NCBI RefSeq assembly: GCF_000821185.2
Contig: NZ_CP050855.1
Location: 682,001 to 746,000, forward strand
DNA length: 64,000 nucleotides
Direction of reading: 5' to 3'
From: Serratia symbiotica
Lineage (GTDB): Bacteria; Pseudomonadota; Gammaproteobacteria; Enterobacterales; Enterobacteriaceae
Both the position numbers and the translations under genes were made by a program. A model generated the notes under the pieces. It saw only the letters and a list, made by a program, of their open reading frames with translations. It ran no database searches and had not been told where the DNA came from. Positions 1 through 10,012 of this stretch are shown one piece after another; positions within the stretch are counted from its first letter, which is position 1; every line of letters starts with the position of its first letter.

Positions 1-166
1 CACCGCTAGCGTTACCGCGCGCGACAACTGGCATTATATCCCTCTCCTCGCACCCTTGCCGATGGCCTCTATTAGCTATCAACAACTGACCTTCCAGGCC
101 ACTTATATTCCCGGCACCTATAACAACGGTAACGTGTTTTTCGCTTGGTTGCGCTGGCAGTTTTGA
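1..166 (+). CDS. pagP: PagP lipid A palmitoyltransferase, C-terminal end (partial)
   Basis: The reading frame from base 2 to the TGA at 164-166 gives 54 residues ending [17 protein letters not shown]. This matches the well-known C-terminus of PagP (…TYNNGNVYFAWMRFQF), the outer-membrane eight-strand barrel that moves palmitate from phospholipid to lipid A. The alternating aromatic residues and the C-terminal Phe fit an outer-membrane beta-barrel end recognised by the BAM complex. The gene starts outside the window, so its integrity cannot be judged. Confidence 0.85.
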   Translation, partial: TASVTARDNWHYIPLLAPLPMASISYQQLTFQATYIPGTYNNGNVFFAWLRWQF

Positions 167-432
167 TCTCTGGTAGCAACATAGCTGTGCACCAATTTAC
201 TGATCTGAATAGCCCAGGCACAGCCTAATGAGTGGTTGGTGGCGTGATTTGCTGCTTTCTCTGCGCGATGCCTCAACTATCAGATAACGTTGTCGTCATT
301 GATGCCAGTGCTAACGCTGAAGTTGATAATCTTAATCTGATGATGACCTCGTAGCAGGCCAAAGAGAAAAGGGGGATAGCAGCCCTGTTGTCAAACGAGA
401 GAGCGCTACCAAGCCGCCGCGCTAAACCCATC
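167..432. other. Non-coding stretch after pagP
   Basis: No convincing gene is seen here. One 28-codon frame on the plus strand (268-354) starts with ATG but has no recognisable ribosome binding site or family. Confidence 0.4.
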
Positions 433-594
433 TATACTCACCCTACTTCAAGTTGCCTTGTAGTGGCACACTGACGGGGGGCTACGCCTGGGGATTCATC
501 AACCTCATCCCTGAGGTTCAGCCTGCGGCCCTGCGCAAGCGCGGTTCCCGGCGGATTTGTCACTGCCTTGCTGCCACTCGAATTATTTAGGGTA
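433..594. repeat. Enterobacterial palindromic repeat (YPAL-like), degenerate, with an IS3-end footprint
   Basis: The element opens with TATACTCACCCTACTTCAAG and closes with a complementary CTCGAATTATTTAGGGTA. These are the arms of the palindromic repeat common in Serratia, Yersinia and Photorhabdus chromosomes (…ACTTCAAGTTGC … GCAACTTGAATTATTTGGGGTAT…). The inner part is eroded. At 459-474 it carries TGTAGTGGCACACTGA, identical to the outer 16 bases of the IS3-group element at 26414, so a piece of that IS end appears to be lodged in it. The repeat family name is from memory. Confidence 0.6.
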
Positions 595-834
595 AAACTA
601 GACTTTATATTTTTTATAGCGGATATCAATACCCGCTATTTGCTCTTTCAGTACGGTGATCTTCTGCCTGTGCTGCTTTTACTTCGCAGGCCCTTGCTGC
701 GTTTGCGAGTGCCTAGCGTAAAGATTGAAAAACGGGCTGATGGCGGTATGATGCAGCATCACAATGCCATCGCATGCCTTGTACGCCGCCACTGCGGTTG
801 GCATGGCAGGCAAGTCACCGTAAAGGGATCCTGA
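595..834. other. Upstream region of aroL, no gene seen
   Basis: Both strands have short open frames, but none has recognisable protein features. The interval should hold the aroL promoter. I looked for a TyrR box (TGTAAA-N6-TTTACA) and did not see a clear one. Confidence 0.35.
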
Positions 835-1359
835 ATGACACAACCCCTGTTTCTGATAGGCGCTCGCGGGGCCGGTAAAACCACAGTAGGCAGTGCACTG
901 GCGTTGGCATTGGGCTATCAGTTCATCGATACCGATCTGTTTATGCAGCATGCGGCGCAAATGAGCGTGGCGAAAATGGTTGAACGTGAAGGCTGGCTGG
1001 GATTCCGTCGCCGCGAAAATATCGCGCTACACACCGTGAGCCAACCCTCAACGATCATTGCTACGGGTGGCGGCATGATCCTGGCGCAAGAGAACCGCTG
1101 GTTTATGCGTCAGCATGGCACGGTGATCTATTTGCATGCCCCAGCCAGCGTATTAGCGCAGCGGCTAGAAGCCTACCCACAGGACGCACAACGGCCAACG
1201 CTGACCGGTAAGCCGATCGCGGAAGAAATGTTTGAGGTGCTGGCAGCGCGTGAAGCGCTGTATCGCGAGGCGGCGCATTACGTGATGGAGGGCACCGCTG
1301 ATCCGCAGCAGGTGATAGAGCAGATCTGCGCCGTGCTGCAATACGAACGGGTAAAATAG
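835..1359 (+). CDS. aroL: Shikimate kinase II
   Basis: The 174-residue protein phosphorylates shikimate to shikimate-3-phosphate with ATP in the cytoplasmic chorismate pathway. A P-loop GARGAGKT lies at residues 9-16, the substrate-binding Asp residues in FIDTD at 32/34, and the GGG loop (TGGGM) near residue 80. Length matches E. coli AroL (174). It is a single intact frame starting at ATG 835 behind AAAGGGATCC. In E. coli the gene sits in the aroL-yaiA-aroM-yaiE-rdgC neighbourhood. Here ppnP and rdgC follow after an IS block, and yaiA and aroM are not found. Confidence 0.95.
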   Translation: MTQPLFLIGARGAGKTTVGSALALALGYQFIDTDLFMQHAAQMSVAKMVEREGWLGFRRRENIALHTVSQPSTIIATGGGMILAQENRWFMRQHGTVIYLHAPASVLAQRLEAYPQDAQRPTLTGKPIAEEMFEVLAAREALYREAAHYVMEGTADPQQVIEQICAVLQYERVK

Positions 1360-1499
1360 GCGGCGCTTTTGCCATCGCGGCAACGCCGAGGGTAGATTGA
1401 TCAGGTGCACCGTAAAACCCTGTCCTTCAGGGCATAGGTATCTACACATGTATCGTGATACCTGCTATGACTTTGTAGCATGATTTCAACCTATCAGTC

Positions 1500-1518
1500 G
1501 GCGGGATTGATGCCCGCC
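1500..1518. terminator. Possible hairpin downstream of aroL
   Basis: GGCGGG (1500-1505) pairs with CCCGCC (1513-1518) across a 7-base loop. The T-tract after it is poor (TCAGTTGTTG), so this is only a candidate terminator. Confidence 0.35.
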
Positions 1519-1546
1519 TCAGTTGTTGATATCAGATGCGGGTTAA

Positions 1547-1561
1547 GAACTTATCCCACTA
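1547..1561. repeat. Left end of MITE copy 1, split by IS630
   Basis: GAACTTATCCCACTA is the left terminal repeat of the roughly 145 bp MITE seen elsewhere (consensus GAACCTATCCCATTAGGC). The rest of this copy resumes at 2694 after the IS630 insertion. Confidence 0.75.
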
Positions 1562-2691
1562 AATAGCTGTTCCAAATAGTAGATCACCAGAAGGGAACTC
1601 AGTCCGATTTAAGCGATCTGATCAATCGCTGAATATCCCAAATCACCAACTGCACTGAGCAATGCCGATCACCCGACGCCGAAAGGGGTCTGATGTAAAA
1701 AACTATTCATAAAACATGTAATAAAAACCATGTCCCTAGACTCACCGCGATGTTGATGTTTCATCGTGGGGACAAGATAAGTGGCGTTGCCAAAACGCTT
1801 TGCTGCGCACGTTCATCGCTGGGACGCTGGATGAATTGGTTCACCTTTTACGGGCGGAATGTCTGACATCATTACCTTCAGGCTGTGGACGACGTTGGCC
1901 ATTTGAGCATATTTGTGCGCTGTTACGTCAGTTGATTAAGCATTCGCCGGGGAATTTTGGTTATCAGCGTTCTCGCTGGAGTACTGAACTGTTAACAATA
2001 AAAATCAACGAGATAATTGGGTGCCGTTTGCATCTTTCAACCGTTGGTCGCTGGCTTCCCTCGGCTGGAATTGTCTGGCGAAGAGTGGCACCCACGCTGC
2101 GCATGCGCGACCCACACAAAGAAGAGAAAATGGTCGCTATCGCAGAAGCACTAAACGCGTGTAGCGTCGAACACCCTGTGTTTTGCCAGGATGAGATCGA
2201 TATTCATCTTAATCCCCAAAATAGGTGCAGATGGGCAACTGTGTGGTGACCATAAACCTATTGTCACGCCGGGGCAACACGAAAAATATGACCTGGCCGA
2301 TGCATTGCACAGTGGTACGGGAAAAGTCAGTTACGTCGGCGGCGGCAGTAAAACTCGGGGTTGTTTATCAGACGGTTAAAACATCTGAAAAGCACGTACC
2401 GGCGGGCAAAAACGATCACACTGATCGTTGATAATCATATCATCGATAAAAGTCGTGAAACGCTTCGGTGGCTGAAGAAGCACCCCAAATTTATTGTTAT
2501 TTATCAATCAGTCTACTCGCCCCTGGTGAACGGTTGTGGCAGGCATTACATGACACGATAACCAAAAATCATCGCAGCCGTTCGATGTGGCAATGACTGA
2601 ATAGAGTAGGCCACTTTATGAAAACGGTAAGCCCATTCCCGGGCAGGAAGCACGGTCAGGCAAACGTGTAGCGGTATTAGGATCAGCTATT
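1562..2691 (+). mobile_element. IS630-family element inserted in a MITE
   Basis: The ends are AATAGCTG at 1562 and CAGCTATT ending at 2691, inverted repeats of each other. Flanking TA dinucleotides (1560-1561 and 2692-2693) are the target duplication expected for IS630/Tc1-mariner transposons. Removing the IS and one TA rebuilds an uninterrupted MITE left end. The transposase inside is decayed. Confidence 0.85.
1744..2671 (+). pseudogene. IS630-family transposase, several frameshifts
   Basis: The coding trail starts at about 1744 (AMLMFHRGDKISGVAKTL), changes frame at about 1860 to …RRWPFEHICALLRQLIKHSP…, continues to the HPVFCQDEIDIHLNP catalytic region at about 2215, shifts again (KIGADGQL…HSGTGKVSYVGG), and then again (TITLIVDNHIIDKSRETLRW) before ending near 2671. 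It recognisably has the helix-turn-helix and DDE segments of IS630 transposases, but at least three frameshifts and a missing N-terminus make it non-functional. Confidence 0.88.
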
Positions 2692-2693
2692 TA

Positions 2694-2793
2694 GGCTATT
2701 TTATTTGCCATTTTGGATCTGGGCAGTGCTCACCATCCTGATGTAATCCCTGTATGCGCTGCTATGTTGTGCGCTGTCGGTGTCCAAACTGGC
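2694..2793. repeat. Remainder of MITE copy 1 (right end lost)
   Basis: GGCTATTTTATTTGCCATTT… through CAAACTGGCTGCAA matches the interior of the other MITE copies. The right terminal repeat is missing; unrelated sequence and an IS256 remnant follow. Confidence 0.75.
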
Positions 2794-2860
2794 TGCAATA
2801 TATACCCTGTCCCCACGCATATTCAGTGTGAAATGAACTGAGAAACTGGCTCATGGTAAG

Positions 2861-2944
2861 CAGCCGCTTTATTATCGAGTTTGGTGACCGCCTGGACGGT
2901 CACTTCTGAAAAAAGGGTTTACACAGAATTATGCACAGGATCTT
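2861..2944 (+). mobile_element. IS256-family 3' end remnant
   Basis: CTTTATTATCGAGTTTGGTG… and TTTACACAGAATTATGCACAGG match the 3' end of the IS256-family element at 34659-35971 (transposase tail RFIIEFGDRLSDHL and its right end). Only the last ~80 bases remain. Confidence 0.75.
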
Positions 2945-4012
2945 TTGATATATATTATTGTAATAACATATAATTTCTAATACCCCCGAATAAACAAAAG
3001 TGCTAGCCCCGCTATTACGGGTGATTATATGTATCTGGCGTCTGGTATATTACTTCCCACCCCAAAATAAAGAGCCACACTAGAAGCCAATCCGGGGGGA
3101 TGACTGACGATTAAGAATATCTGTTATAATCACACGCCGCGAATTAGCGTAATTATCTGCGCCGCTAGCCCTCCATCGGCGCATAGAATAATCGTCTTAT
3201 TGCACGAATAGGCTCTCTAGCCTTGTTGGTAAACTGAACATTCCCCCCTAAGCTTGACTCTCACGTCCATCAATCCTCAGCGGAGAAAATATATCATCAA
3301 TACAATGGCATGTGCCACGATCGGACGGTGCAATAGATCCCGACAGAATGGCTTTTAAATTCTATCACTTAAGCTGTGCAAACTGATCATACTCTTCAGG
3401 AGAAATAACTACGGTTATAGGCTTGCTAATTTTAACTGGTTTACGCTGAACTTTCACAGGGATAATGTTCATAAATTACCTACTGTCTATTGTGCGGTTA
3501 TCGGCGATTTTCGCCATCGCACTTTTAACACTCATTACCGTAATATTTTGAATATTTAGACTACAATTAAATTCCTGAGATAATTTTTATCACAGGAAAT
3601 TGACATTATTAAAATAATGTCACGGGAGTATCTAAGAATAAATAAAGTCAGTTGCTTGCATGTACACTTCTCGTTGGCACATCTTTGTCAGCTTCAATTG
3701 CCTATGCTACAGATCCTCTTTGTGATCAGGGGGAAATTTAGGTGAGATGGGTGAGGTTACGGAATGTACTAATTCGCCTGAAGCTGAAAATCAATCTGAA
3801 TCTGTGTCACTTAATAAATTCACTTTTAGGGGGCTAACTTATTCCCTAAACTGTCCAACTTTATGGGGTTAGTTCATTCAGGCCGGTGAGGATGTCAATC
3901 TTTCGCACAAATACTGTGCTGCGATCGCACTTAGCGTTAAAAATCAGTGACAAATCAACCGCAATCTCTCACTATGGCGTTTCCATAAAAATGATTACGC
4001 GGGTGACAATCT
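2945..4012. other. AT-rich intergenic region with a possible gene relic
   Basis: There is no intact gene. On the plus strand at about 3690-3870 two frames join to read IAYATDPLCDQGEI then GEMGEVTECTNSPEAENQ, ending at TAG after NCPTLWG. The string follows a hydrophobic leader-like stretch and contains several Cys, so it may be a degraded small secreted protein. I do not recognise its family. The last 50 bases before 4013 are the ppnP 5' region. Confidence 0.3.
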
Positions 4013-4303
4013 ATGTTGAAAGTCAATGAGTATTTTGCCGGAAAAGTGAAGTCCATCGGTTTTGACAGTAGCAGCATCGGTCTTACCAGCGTGGGGGTCA
4101 TGGAAGAGGGCGAATATACTTTTAGCTCCGCCCAGCCGGAAGAAATGACGGTGATCACCGGGGCGCTGAAAGTACTGTTGCCGGGGGCACCGGATTGGCA
4201 AGTGTTTATGCCAGGTGAGAAGTTCTTCGTGCCGGGTCATAGTGAGTTCAACCTGCAAGTGGCTGATGTTACCGCCTATCTATGCCGTTATCTAAGCAAA
4301 TAA
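4013..4303 (+). CDS. ppnP: Pyrimidine/purine nucleoside phosphorylase PpnP
   Basis: This 96-residue single-domain cupin protein (YaiE, DUF1255) phosphorolyses nucleosides to the free base and ribose-1-phosphate in nucleotide salvage. The beta-rich pattern with …[26 protein letters not shown]… and the closing …[14 protein letters not shown] agree with the family and its usual ~94-residue length. It lies tail to tail with rdgC, as in E. coli, and is followed by its own hairpin terminator. Confidence 0.93.
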   Translation: MLKVNEYFAGKVKSIGFDSSSIGLTSVGVMEEGEYTFSSAQPEEMTVITGALKVLLPGAPDWQVFMPGEKFFVPGHSEFNLQVADVTAYLCRYLSK

Positions 4304-4342
4304 TTTACCGCCTGCCACCTCAATGAAAGGTTATTTTGCACA

Positions 4343-4364
4343 GGCTCTGTATGCAGAGCCTTAT
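4343..4364 (+). terminator. Terminator of ppnP
   Basis: GGCTCTG (4343-4349) pairs with CAGAGCC (4354-4360) over a TATG loop, followed by TTAT. It lies between convergent ppnP and rdgC and may serve both. Confidence 0.7.
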
Positions 4365-4378
4365 CCTGGTAGGGGGGG

Positions 4379-5290
4379 TTAACGCTGGGCTTCGCCGCCA
4401 AGCGCTTCGAGGGTACTTTTGATCAACGCTGCGAGTTCGCTGGTCATCAGGATAAAGTCAGCGTCAAAGCGTTGGGCGATGTCGTCACCATCGATATCGT
4501 CATTCTGCTCACGCAGGGTATCAGCGAATTTCAGGCGCTTTAGCGAGCCGTCGTCCGATAACACCAGTTGAATGCGTTCCTGCCAGTCTAACGCCAGTTT
4601 GGTCACCCGTTTGCCGGCTTCGATGTGTACCGCGATCTCATCGCTGATCAGGTTCTGTTTCTTGCAGCGGATCACGCCGCCCTCTTCCAACGTCGCTTTC
4701 AGTTCTGCTTCGTCCTGAATGACGAAACCGGCAGGCAGCTCGCCTGAGCGCACCCATTCGGTCAGCGTCAGTTCGATCGGGTTTTCCAAGGTCAATGGCA
4801 CCACCGGTAGCGATCCAAGGCTCTTGCGCAGCAGAGCCAAAATATCTTCGGCGCGTTTGGCGCTGGCGGCGTCGACCATGATCAGATCGTTGACGGTATC
4901 GATCCACATAAAGGTTTGGTTGAAACGGCTGAAGGCGCGTGGCAGCAGGCTGTGCAGCACTTCGTCCTTCAACGCGTCCTTTTCGGTTTTCTTCAGCTTG
5001 CGCTGTTGTTCGCCTTCTAGGCGTTCGATCTTGGCCTGGAGCGCCTGCTTGATCACCGGCGATGGCAGGATTTTCTCTTCCTTGCGCGCGCAGATGACAA
5101 TCTGGCCGTTGAGCGCATGGGTCAACGCATCGCGGTGTAAGCCCGTCGGGGAAACCCAGCCGGTTTTCGCCATGTCCTGACTACCGCATGGGGTGAAGGC
5201 AAACGCGCTGAGCTGCTTTTCCATTTCATCCGCATTTAGCGCCACTTCACGGCTTAAACGGTAAACCATCAAATTTTTAAACCACAGCAT
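4379..5290 (-). CDS. rdgC: Recombination-associated protein RdgC
   Basis: The protein is 303 residues, the family's usual length. RdgC forms a ring-shaped dimer on double-stranded DNA and restrains RecA-promoted recombination at the nucleoid. The N-terminus [15 protein letters not shown] is the conserved RdgC start, so I place the start at 5290 rather than at an in-frame ATG 33 bases upstream. The rest reads through without interruption to …[14 protein letters not shown]. Confidence 0.95.
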   Translation of the reverse strand: MLWFKNLMVYRLSREVALNADEMEKQLSAFAFTPCGSQDMAKTGWVSPTGLHRDALTHALNGQIVICARKEEKILPSPVIKQALQAKIERLEGEQQRKLKKTEKDALKDEVLHSLLPRAFSRFNQTFMWIDTVNDLIMVDAASAKRAEDILALLRKSLGSLPVVPLTLENPIELTLTEWVRSGELPAGFVIQDEAELKATLEEGGVIRCKKQNLISDEIAVHIEAGKRVTKLALDWQERIQLVLSDDGSLKRLKFADTLREQNDDIDGDDIAQRFDADFILMTSELAALIKSTLEALGGEAQR

Positions 5291-5449
5291 AATATTATCC
5301 CAGGCTGAGCGTGCGTTTGGCACGCTGATTCGTCAAAATCAGGGCGGCAATGATACCCAATTGACGATGAAAAATCGCCTTATTACCGTGCCGACGCATG
5401 TTAATGCGCCCGTTGAGGGGGATCCATGCCGCAGACCACCTAACGCTAA

Positions 5450-5593
5450 AAGCCTATCCCATAGGCTATTTTATTTGCCATTTTGGCTCTGGGCAGCGCT
5501 CACCCTCCTCACGGACTCCCTGTACGCTGTGGTCGTTGCGTGCTGTCGGTATGCAAACTGGCGGCAACATTGTACGCCTACTGGAATAGGCGT
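5450..5593. repeat. MITE copy 2, at the 3' end of licT
   Basis: It begins AAGCCTATCCCATAGGC and ends TACTGGAATAGGCGT, imperfect inverted termini, flanked by TAA on both sides (5447-5449, 5594-5596). The interior (TATTTTATTTGCCATTTTGG … GCTGTCGGTATGCAAACTGG) matches the other copies. It abuts the licT stop codon, whose last base lies in the element. Confidence 0.85.
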
Positions 5594-6426
5594 TAATTCT
5601 TGCTGCGCACCTGCTCAATATGAATGGTCAGGAACATTATCTCTTCGGTGGTCAATTGATGCTGATAATTTTTCTCGATGTGCTGGTTAATTTTGCCCGC
5701 GCAGATGAATGACGCGGGGTATTGCTCTTTTACCGCCTGATAAAGTGAATCGTCGTTGCTGTCGATGTCGTTTTTCCCCAGCAGGCGTTGGGCGAAGAAC
5801 TTCAAATGGGTGACAAACCGATGATAACTTAGCGCTTCTTCATTGTAATCCAAACAGAAATGGTATTTGACGATATTGAGTATTTCTTGCATCACGCGGG
5901 TGATGTGCAGAGTGTTGTGCATTTCGTCATTGAGTTGGGCGTTGACAAAATGCAGAGCGATAAAGCCAGCCTCGTCCTCCGGCAGGGTGGCTTCCAGCCG
6001 TTGGGCTATCAGCGTCAGGGCTTGCAGCCCAACGGCGAACTCGGCCGGATAGAGTTTTTTAATCTCCCACAGCAGCGCGTTCTTGATATCCAAACCCTGT
6101 GCATGGCGTTGCAATGCAAAATGGATATGGTCAGTCAATGTGATGTAGATGATGTTGTGCAGTTCCCCCGGCAGGTGCTGACGAGCGAGGGTGATGATCT
6201 GGTCGGCTGTGGTGACGCAAGCCAACGGAATTTCTGCCAGCAGTGCTTTATAACGCTCGGATAACTCGCTGTTGTTAAGGGTAAACACCTTTTCGATCAG
6301 GCTTTCGTCCAGCCTATCGCCAGCTTTTTTTTTAAAGCCGATGCCACAGCCCATCACTACCTTCTCTTTCTGATGCTCGTCCAGCGTAATCACGACGTTA
6401 TTATTGAGTATTTTAGCGATTTTCAT
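5593..6426 (-). CDS. BglG/LicT-family transcription antiterminator
   Basis: This 277-residue RNA-binding antiterminator carries a CAT RNA-binding domain at residues 1-55 (MKIAKILNNNVVITLDEHQ…) and two PRD modules (about 65-170 and 171-277) containing the conserved His residues that PTS proteins phosphorylate. The family lets polymerase read through terminators in beta-glucoside PTS operons. A ribonucleic antiterminator-like sequence and terminator sit directly upstream, suggesting autoregulation. No beta-glucoside PTS or glucosidase gene follows; a MITE and then rdgC come next, so the regulator appears orphaned. Confidence 0.88.
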   Translation of the reverse strand: MKIAKILNNNVVITLDEHQKEKVVMGCGIGFKKKAGDRLDESLIEKVFTLNNSELSERYKALLAEIPLACVTTADQIITLARQHLPGELHNIIYITLTDHIHFALQRHAQGLDIKNALLWEIKKLYPAEFAVGLQALTLIAQRLEATLPEDEAGFIALHFVNAQLNDEMHNTLHITRVMQEILNIVKYHFCLDYNEEALSYHRFVTHLKFFAQRLLGKNDIDSNDDSLYQAVKEQYPASFICAGKINQHIEKNYQHQLTTEEIMFLTIHIEQVRSKN

Positions 6427-6459
6427 GGTTATTCCCGGATGTTTCAGCGTGCTGAAAAC

Positions 6460-6520
6460 AAAAAAATCAGCGCCCAGACGTGGATCTGAGCCTCAGATTT
6501 TGCCTGTAGCGAATAGCCAC
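6460..6520 (-). promoter_or_regulatory. RAT-like antiterminator overlapping an intrinsic terminator
   Basis: On the minus strand GCTCAGA and TCTGGGC (plus 6472-6491) form a stem, followed by GCTGA and a T7 run (plus 6460-6466), an intrinsic terminator. Just upstream, GGCTATTCGCTACAGGCAAAA (plus about 6497-6517, shown on the minus strand) resembles the ribonucleic antiterminator bound by BglG/LicT proteins. This arrangement is the standard leader of bgl-type operons. Confidence 0.65.
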
Positions 6521-6760
6521 TATTCTTAGTGGATTGCACGTTGCGGCTAGGTGGCAAGCCCGATGAGACACCCGCTGCTTAGTTAGACAGTCGCTAGGGA
6601 AACGCTAGGCCAAAACACAGCAAGGTGAAAGATGAAAGGCGTACAGTACAATCCTGTTTATTGAGACATGATAACCCTTGCAGATGGCGGCTCAATGCCT
6701 TTCACAGCAGACTGCTACCATGGTCACATTTCTCCCCCGCTGCCAGATGGCCGGGCCGAA
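6521..6760. other. Intergenic, sbcC to licT
   Basis: It holds the licT promoter region and the sbcC 3' flank. I see no further gene. Confidence 0.4.
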
Positions 6761-9700
6761 TTATTCCAGGCGAAACTGTGGCTCCAGCCGACTGATGCCC
6801 AGACCGTTGTTTTTTTTCACCTTGATCTGTACCGGGATGCGCTCTTGCATCGCCGCAATGTGGCTGATCACGCCGATGGTTTTTCCGCAAGCATTCAGGC
6901 TGTCCAGCGCATCCAACGCGGTGTCGAGGGTTTCGGTATCCAGCGTGCCAAAACCCTCATCCAGGAACAGCGAGTCGATGCTGGTTTTGTGGCTCACCAG
7001 ATCGGAAAGTGCCAGCGCCAGCGCCAGACTCACCAGGAAGCTCTCGCCACCGGACAGGGTACGGGTGTCGCGCAGCGCATCCGCCTGCCAGGTGTCTACC
7101 ACTTGTAGCTCCAACACTTCACTGGCTTTTCGTTGTAGCAGATAGCGCCCGTGCAGCCGGCCAAGCTGGTTATTGGCCAGGTAAACCAGATGATCGAGTG
7201 TCAACCCTTGGGCGAAGCGACGAAATTTGTCGCCACTTTGCGAGCCGATCAACTGATTAAGCTGGCTCCAGTCATGGTACTGCTGCTGGCTTTGGTTGAT
7301 TTGCTCAAACAACGATTGCTGATTGAGGTGCCGAGCGGCGTCGCTTTCCAGTTGGTTACGCACTTCCCCCTGCTGCTGTTGCAGCGCCTTCAACTGTTGC
7401 GCTAACTCGGCCAGAGACTGGCTGAGCGCCTCGGCGTCGCTGCGGACTTCATCCACTCCCTCAGGGCGGGTTTGTCGATACAGCTCCAGCGTTTGCGTGG
7501 CTTGCGCCAGCAGGGCGCTGGCTTCGACCCGCCGCTGCTGTAACCGCTCTTTACGCTGTTGTAACTGTTGACGCTGCGCATCATCCAGCAGGGCGCTGCT
7601 GAAGGCAAACTCGTCGGCGAATTCGCTGCTAGCCAGCGCTTGCTGCCAGGTCTGCTCCGCCTGCTGTAGCCGTTCGCTCTGCTGCTGTTGCTGTTGTTGC
7701 AGGGCGGCCAATTGACCGCTCAGGCGGTCAAGCTGCTCTTGCGCCTTTTGCCATTGCTCGGTGGCTTGCTGGTTGGCTTGCTCACGGCTTATCTGGTCAG
7801 CGCGCAGCCGCTCGCGCACTTGGGCCACCTGCTGTTCGCCGAATAACGCCAGCCGCTGGGCGCGTTGTTCACCCAGGATTTTCTCACCGTCCTGCCACTG
7901 TTGCTGTAGGCGCTGCTGTTGCTGCAGGCTTTCTGCATGGTTTTTTTTCGACAGCATATAACGTTCATCCAGCCGTGCCTGCTGCTGTTGCGCTTGCTGT
8001 TGTTCATTTTGCAGTGCGGCCAATCGATCTTTGGCCTGTTGCACTGTGCGTGCCGCTTGTTGGTGCTGTAGCAACCACTGTTGCCCCTGGCGCTCTTCTT
8101 CGTCGCAGGCGCTAAGCCAACTATTCAGCCGTTCGGCGTCTGACAGGGTAACATCGAGCGCCAGCAGTGCGCTGAGCTGTTGCCATTGCTGCTGTTGGTC
8201 GGCCAGTTGTTGTTCAGTCTGCGTTATCGCCTGCTGCTGGCGTTGTTGCTGTTCGCCCAGGCTGGCGACGCGTGTGTTCAGCTCGGTGCTGGCGGTGTAA
8301 AGCGCCTCGGATTTGGCGCGCATCTCCATCAGGCGGCGTTCAGTTTTGCAGGGCGTTACCCTTTGGTATTGGGCGATGGCCGGGTGGTCGGTAGAGCCAC
8401 ATAGCGGGCAGGGTGTACCGCTTTGTAGCCGTGCGCGTTCGGCCTCCAGGCTGACAATGCGCTTTTCCAACTCAACGATTGTCTCCACCTCCAGCAGCTG
8501 CGCTTGGTGTTGCTGGTACTGTTGGTGGGTGTTTTCCTGCTGCTGTTGCAGCTCGAACCACTGTGCCCGGCCGTTGGCATGCTCCTTGCGCTGCTGTTCC
8601 AGCCGATCGAGGGTCTGGCGGTACAACACAGACAGCGTAGACAGCTGTTGGCGCGCCGGGCGCAGATCCGCCAGCGTCGCCATGCGTTGGTACAAGGCAG
8701 CTTGTGGCGAGGCTATTTCCAGTGCCTGCTGTCGCTGTTGCTCAGTGGTCAGTTCTCCGGTAAGTGCATCCAACCGTTGCTGATACTGAGTGGTTTGCGC
8801 CGTCAGTTGCCTGCGTTCGGCATTGAGCTGCTCTAACGCCGTTTGCTGCTGTGCGCACTGCTGGCCGGCGGTTTCGCTGGCCTGACGCCGTTCAGCTTGG
8901 GTGGCTTGCAAGTGGGCGATGTGCTGGTCGAGCGGTGTGACCTGTTCATCAATCAGCGCGAGCTGTTGCTGCATATGGTCAGCCTGCGTTTGCTGCTCAA
9001 GGCGGGATTTTTCCAGCGCCAGTTGCAGCGGCACCCTTTGCGCCCGCTGTTGCTCCTGTTGCTGTACTAACTGGTTTAGTTGCTGCTGCAAGGCTTGGTG
9101 CTCACTGCGGCAACGATCGCGCTCGTTGCGCCACGGGCGCAGCTTTTCTGCGGGTTCGCTGCGCGCCAATTGCTGCAACTGCGGCGCGGCGTCCGCCTGT
9201 TCCTGCTGTGCAGTGGAGAGTTGCCGCTGATAGGCTTGGTGTTGCCGTAGGGCTTGTTGCCACTGTTGCAGCCAACTCAGTGCTTGTTGTTGCTGCTGGG
9301 CCTGCTGATCAAGGGTGTTTTCCTGTGCGCTCAGCGCCGTCAATTGGTTTTCCAACAGCTGGCGCTGCTCATGACTCAACAGGTCGATACCCTTGGCGCA
9401 CTGGTGCAATGCATCCAGATCGGCCTTGGCCTGCTTGTGTTGTTCGAACACCTGCTCCGAGAGGCGACCATAGATCTCGGTGCCAGTCAGTTCTTCCAGC
9501 AATGCGGCGCGATCATTGGCGCTGGCATTGAGGAAGGCGGCGAACTGCCCTTGAGACAGCATCATCGATTTGGTGAAACGGTCGAAATCCAACCCGGTGA
9601 TGGCGGTAGTCAGTTCCAGCTTGTCGCGCACCTTGTCTGCCAGGATCTTGCCGCCCTCGCGCAGTGCTAGCTCGACCTTTGGGGGCTGCAAGTTGCCATC

Positions 9701-10012
9701 GGGGGCATTTTTTGCCCGCCGCTGGCTCCAAAAGGCACGGTAACCGATGCCTTTCACTGCAAATTCGACCTCTGCTAGCGATTCGGCGGTGTGGTGGGTC
9801 ATGAGTTGGTTATGGCTTGGCGACACCACGAGGCGCGGCGTTTGATGATACAACGCCAGGCAGATGGCATCGAGCAGGGTGGTTTTACCTGCGCCGGTCG
9901 GCCCGGTGATAGCGAATAGCCCGTTGCTGGCGAAAGGCTCGGTGGTGAAATCAATCTTCCATTCGCCCTGTAATGAGTTGAGGTTTTTTAATCGTAGGCT
10001 AAGGATTTTCAT
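6761..10012 (-). CDS. sbcC: SbcC, ATPase subunit of the SbcCD nuclease
   Basis: The 1083-residue SMC/Rad50-like ATPase powers the SbcCD complex that opens DNA hairpins and cleaves blocked ends. Walker A GPTGAGKT is at residues 37-44. A very long Gln-rich coiled coil is broken by the zinc hook CPLC (Cys535 and Cys538). The ABC signature LSGGE and Walker [13 protein letters not shown] lie near the C-terminus. The gene is intact and slightly longer than in E. coli (1048), mostly from poly-Gln expansions. It overlaps sbcD by 4 bases (ATGA), indicating coupled translation. Confidence 0.96.
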   Translation of the reverse strand: MKILSLRLKNLNSLQGEWKIDFTTEPFASNGLFAITGPTGAGKTTLLDAICLALYHQTPRLVVSPSHNQLMTHHTAESLAEVEFAVKGIGYRAFWSQRRAKNAPDGNLQPPKVELALREGGKILADKVRDKLELTTAITGLDFDRFTKSMMLSQGQFAAFLNASANDRAALLEELTGTEIYGRLSEQVFEQHKQAKADLDALHQCAKGIDLLSHEQRQLLENQLTALSAQENTLDQQAQQQQQALSWLQQWQQALRQHQAYQRQLSTAQQEQADAAPQLQQLARSEPAEKLRPWRNERDRCRSEHQALQQQLNQLVQQQEQQRAQRVPLQLALEKSRLEQQTQADHMQQQLALIDEQVTPLDQHIAHLQATQAERRQASETAGQQCAQQQTALEQLNAERRQLTAQTTQYQQRLDALTGELTTEQQRQQALEIASPQAALYQRMATLADLRPARQQLSTLSVLYRQTLDRLEQQRKEHANGRAQWFELQQQQENTHQQYQQHQAQLLEVETIVELEKRIVSLEAERARLQSGTPCPLCGSTDHPAIAQYQRVTPCKTERRLMEMRAKSEALYTASTELNTRVASLGEQQQRQQQAITQTEQQLADQQQQWQQLSALLALDVTLSDAERLNSWLSACDEEERQGQQWLLQHQQAARTVQQAKDRLAALQNEQQQAQQQQARLDERYMLSKKNHAESLQQQQRLQQQWQDGEKILGEQRAQRLALFGEQQVAQVRERLRADQISREQANQQATEQWQKAQEQLDRLSGQLAALQQQQQQQSERLQQAEQTWQQALASSEFADEFAFSSALLDDAQRQQLQQRKERLQQRRVEASALLAQATQTLELYRQTRPEGVDEVRSDAEALSQSLAELAQQLKALQQQQGEVRNQLESDAARHLNQQSLFEQINQSQQQYHDWSQLNQLIGSQSGDKFRRFAQGLTLDHLVYLANNQLGRLHGRYLLQRKASEVLELQVVDTWQADALRDTRTLSGGESFLVSLALALALSDLVSHKTSIDSLFLDEGFGTLDTETLDTALDALDSLNACGKTIGVISHIAAMQERIPVQIKVKKNNGLGISRLEPQFRLE

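Noticed and set aside
568..834. An 88-codon frame upstream of aroL
   Set aside because: It begins inside the palindromic repeat and shows no domain, so it is most likely the aroL leader region.
7009..9670. Many long plus-strand frames opposite sbcC
   Set aside because: They are antisense shadows created by the Gln-rich CAG/CTG codon repeats of sbcC (poly-Cys and poly-Leu translations).
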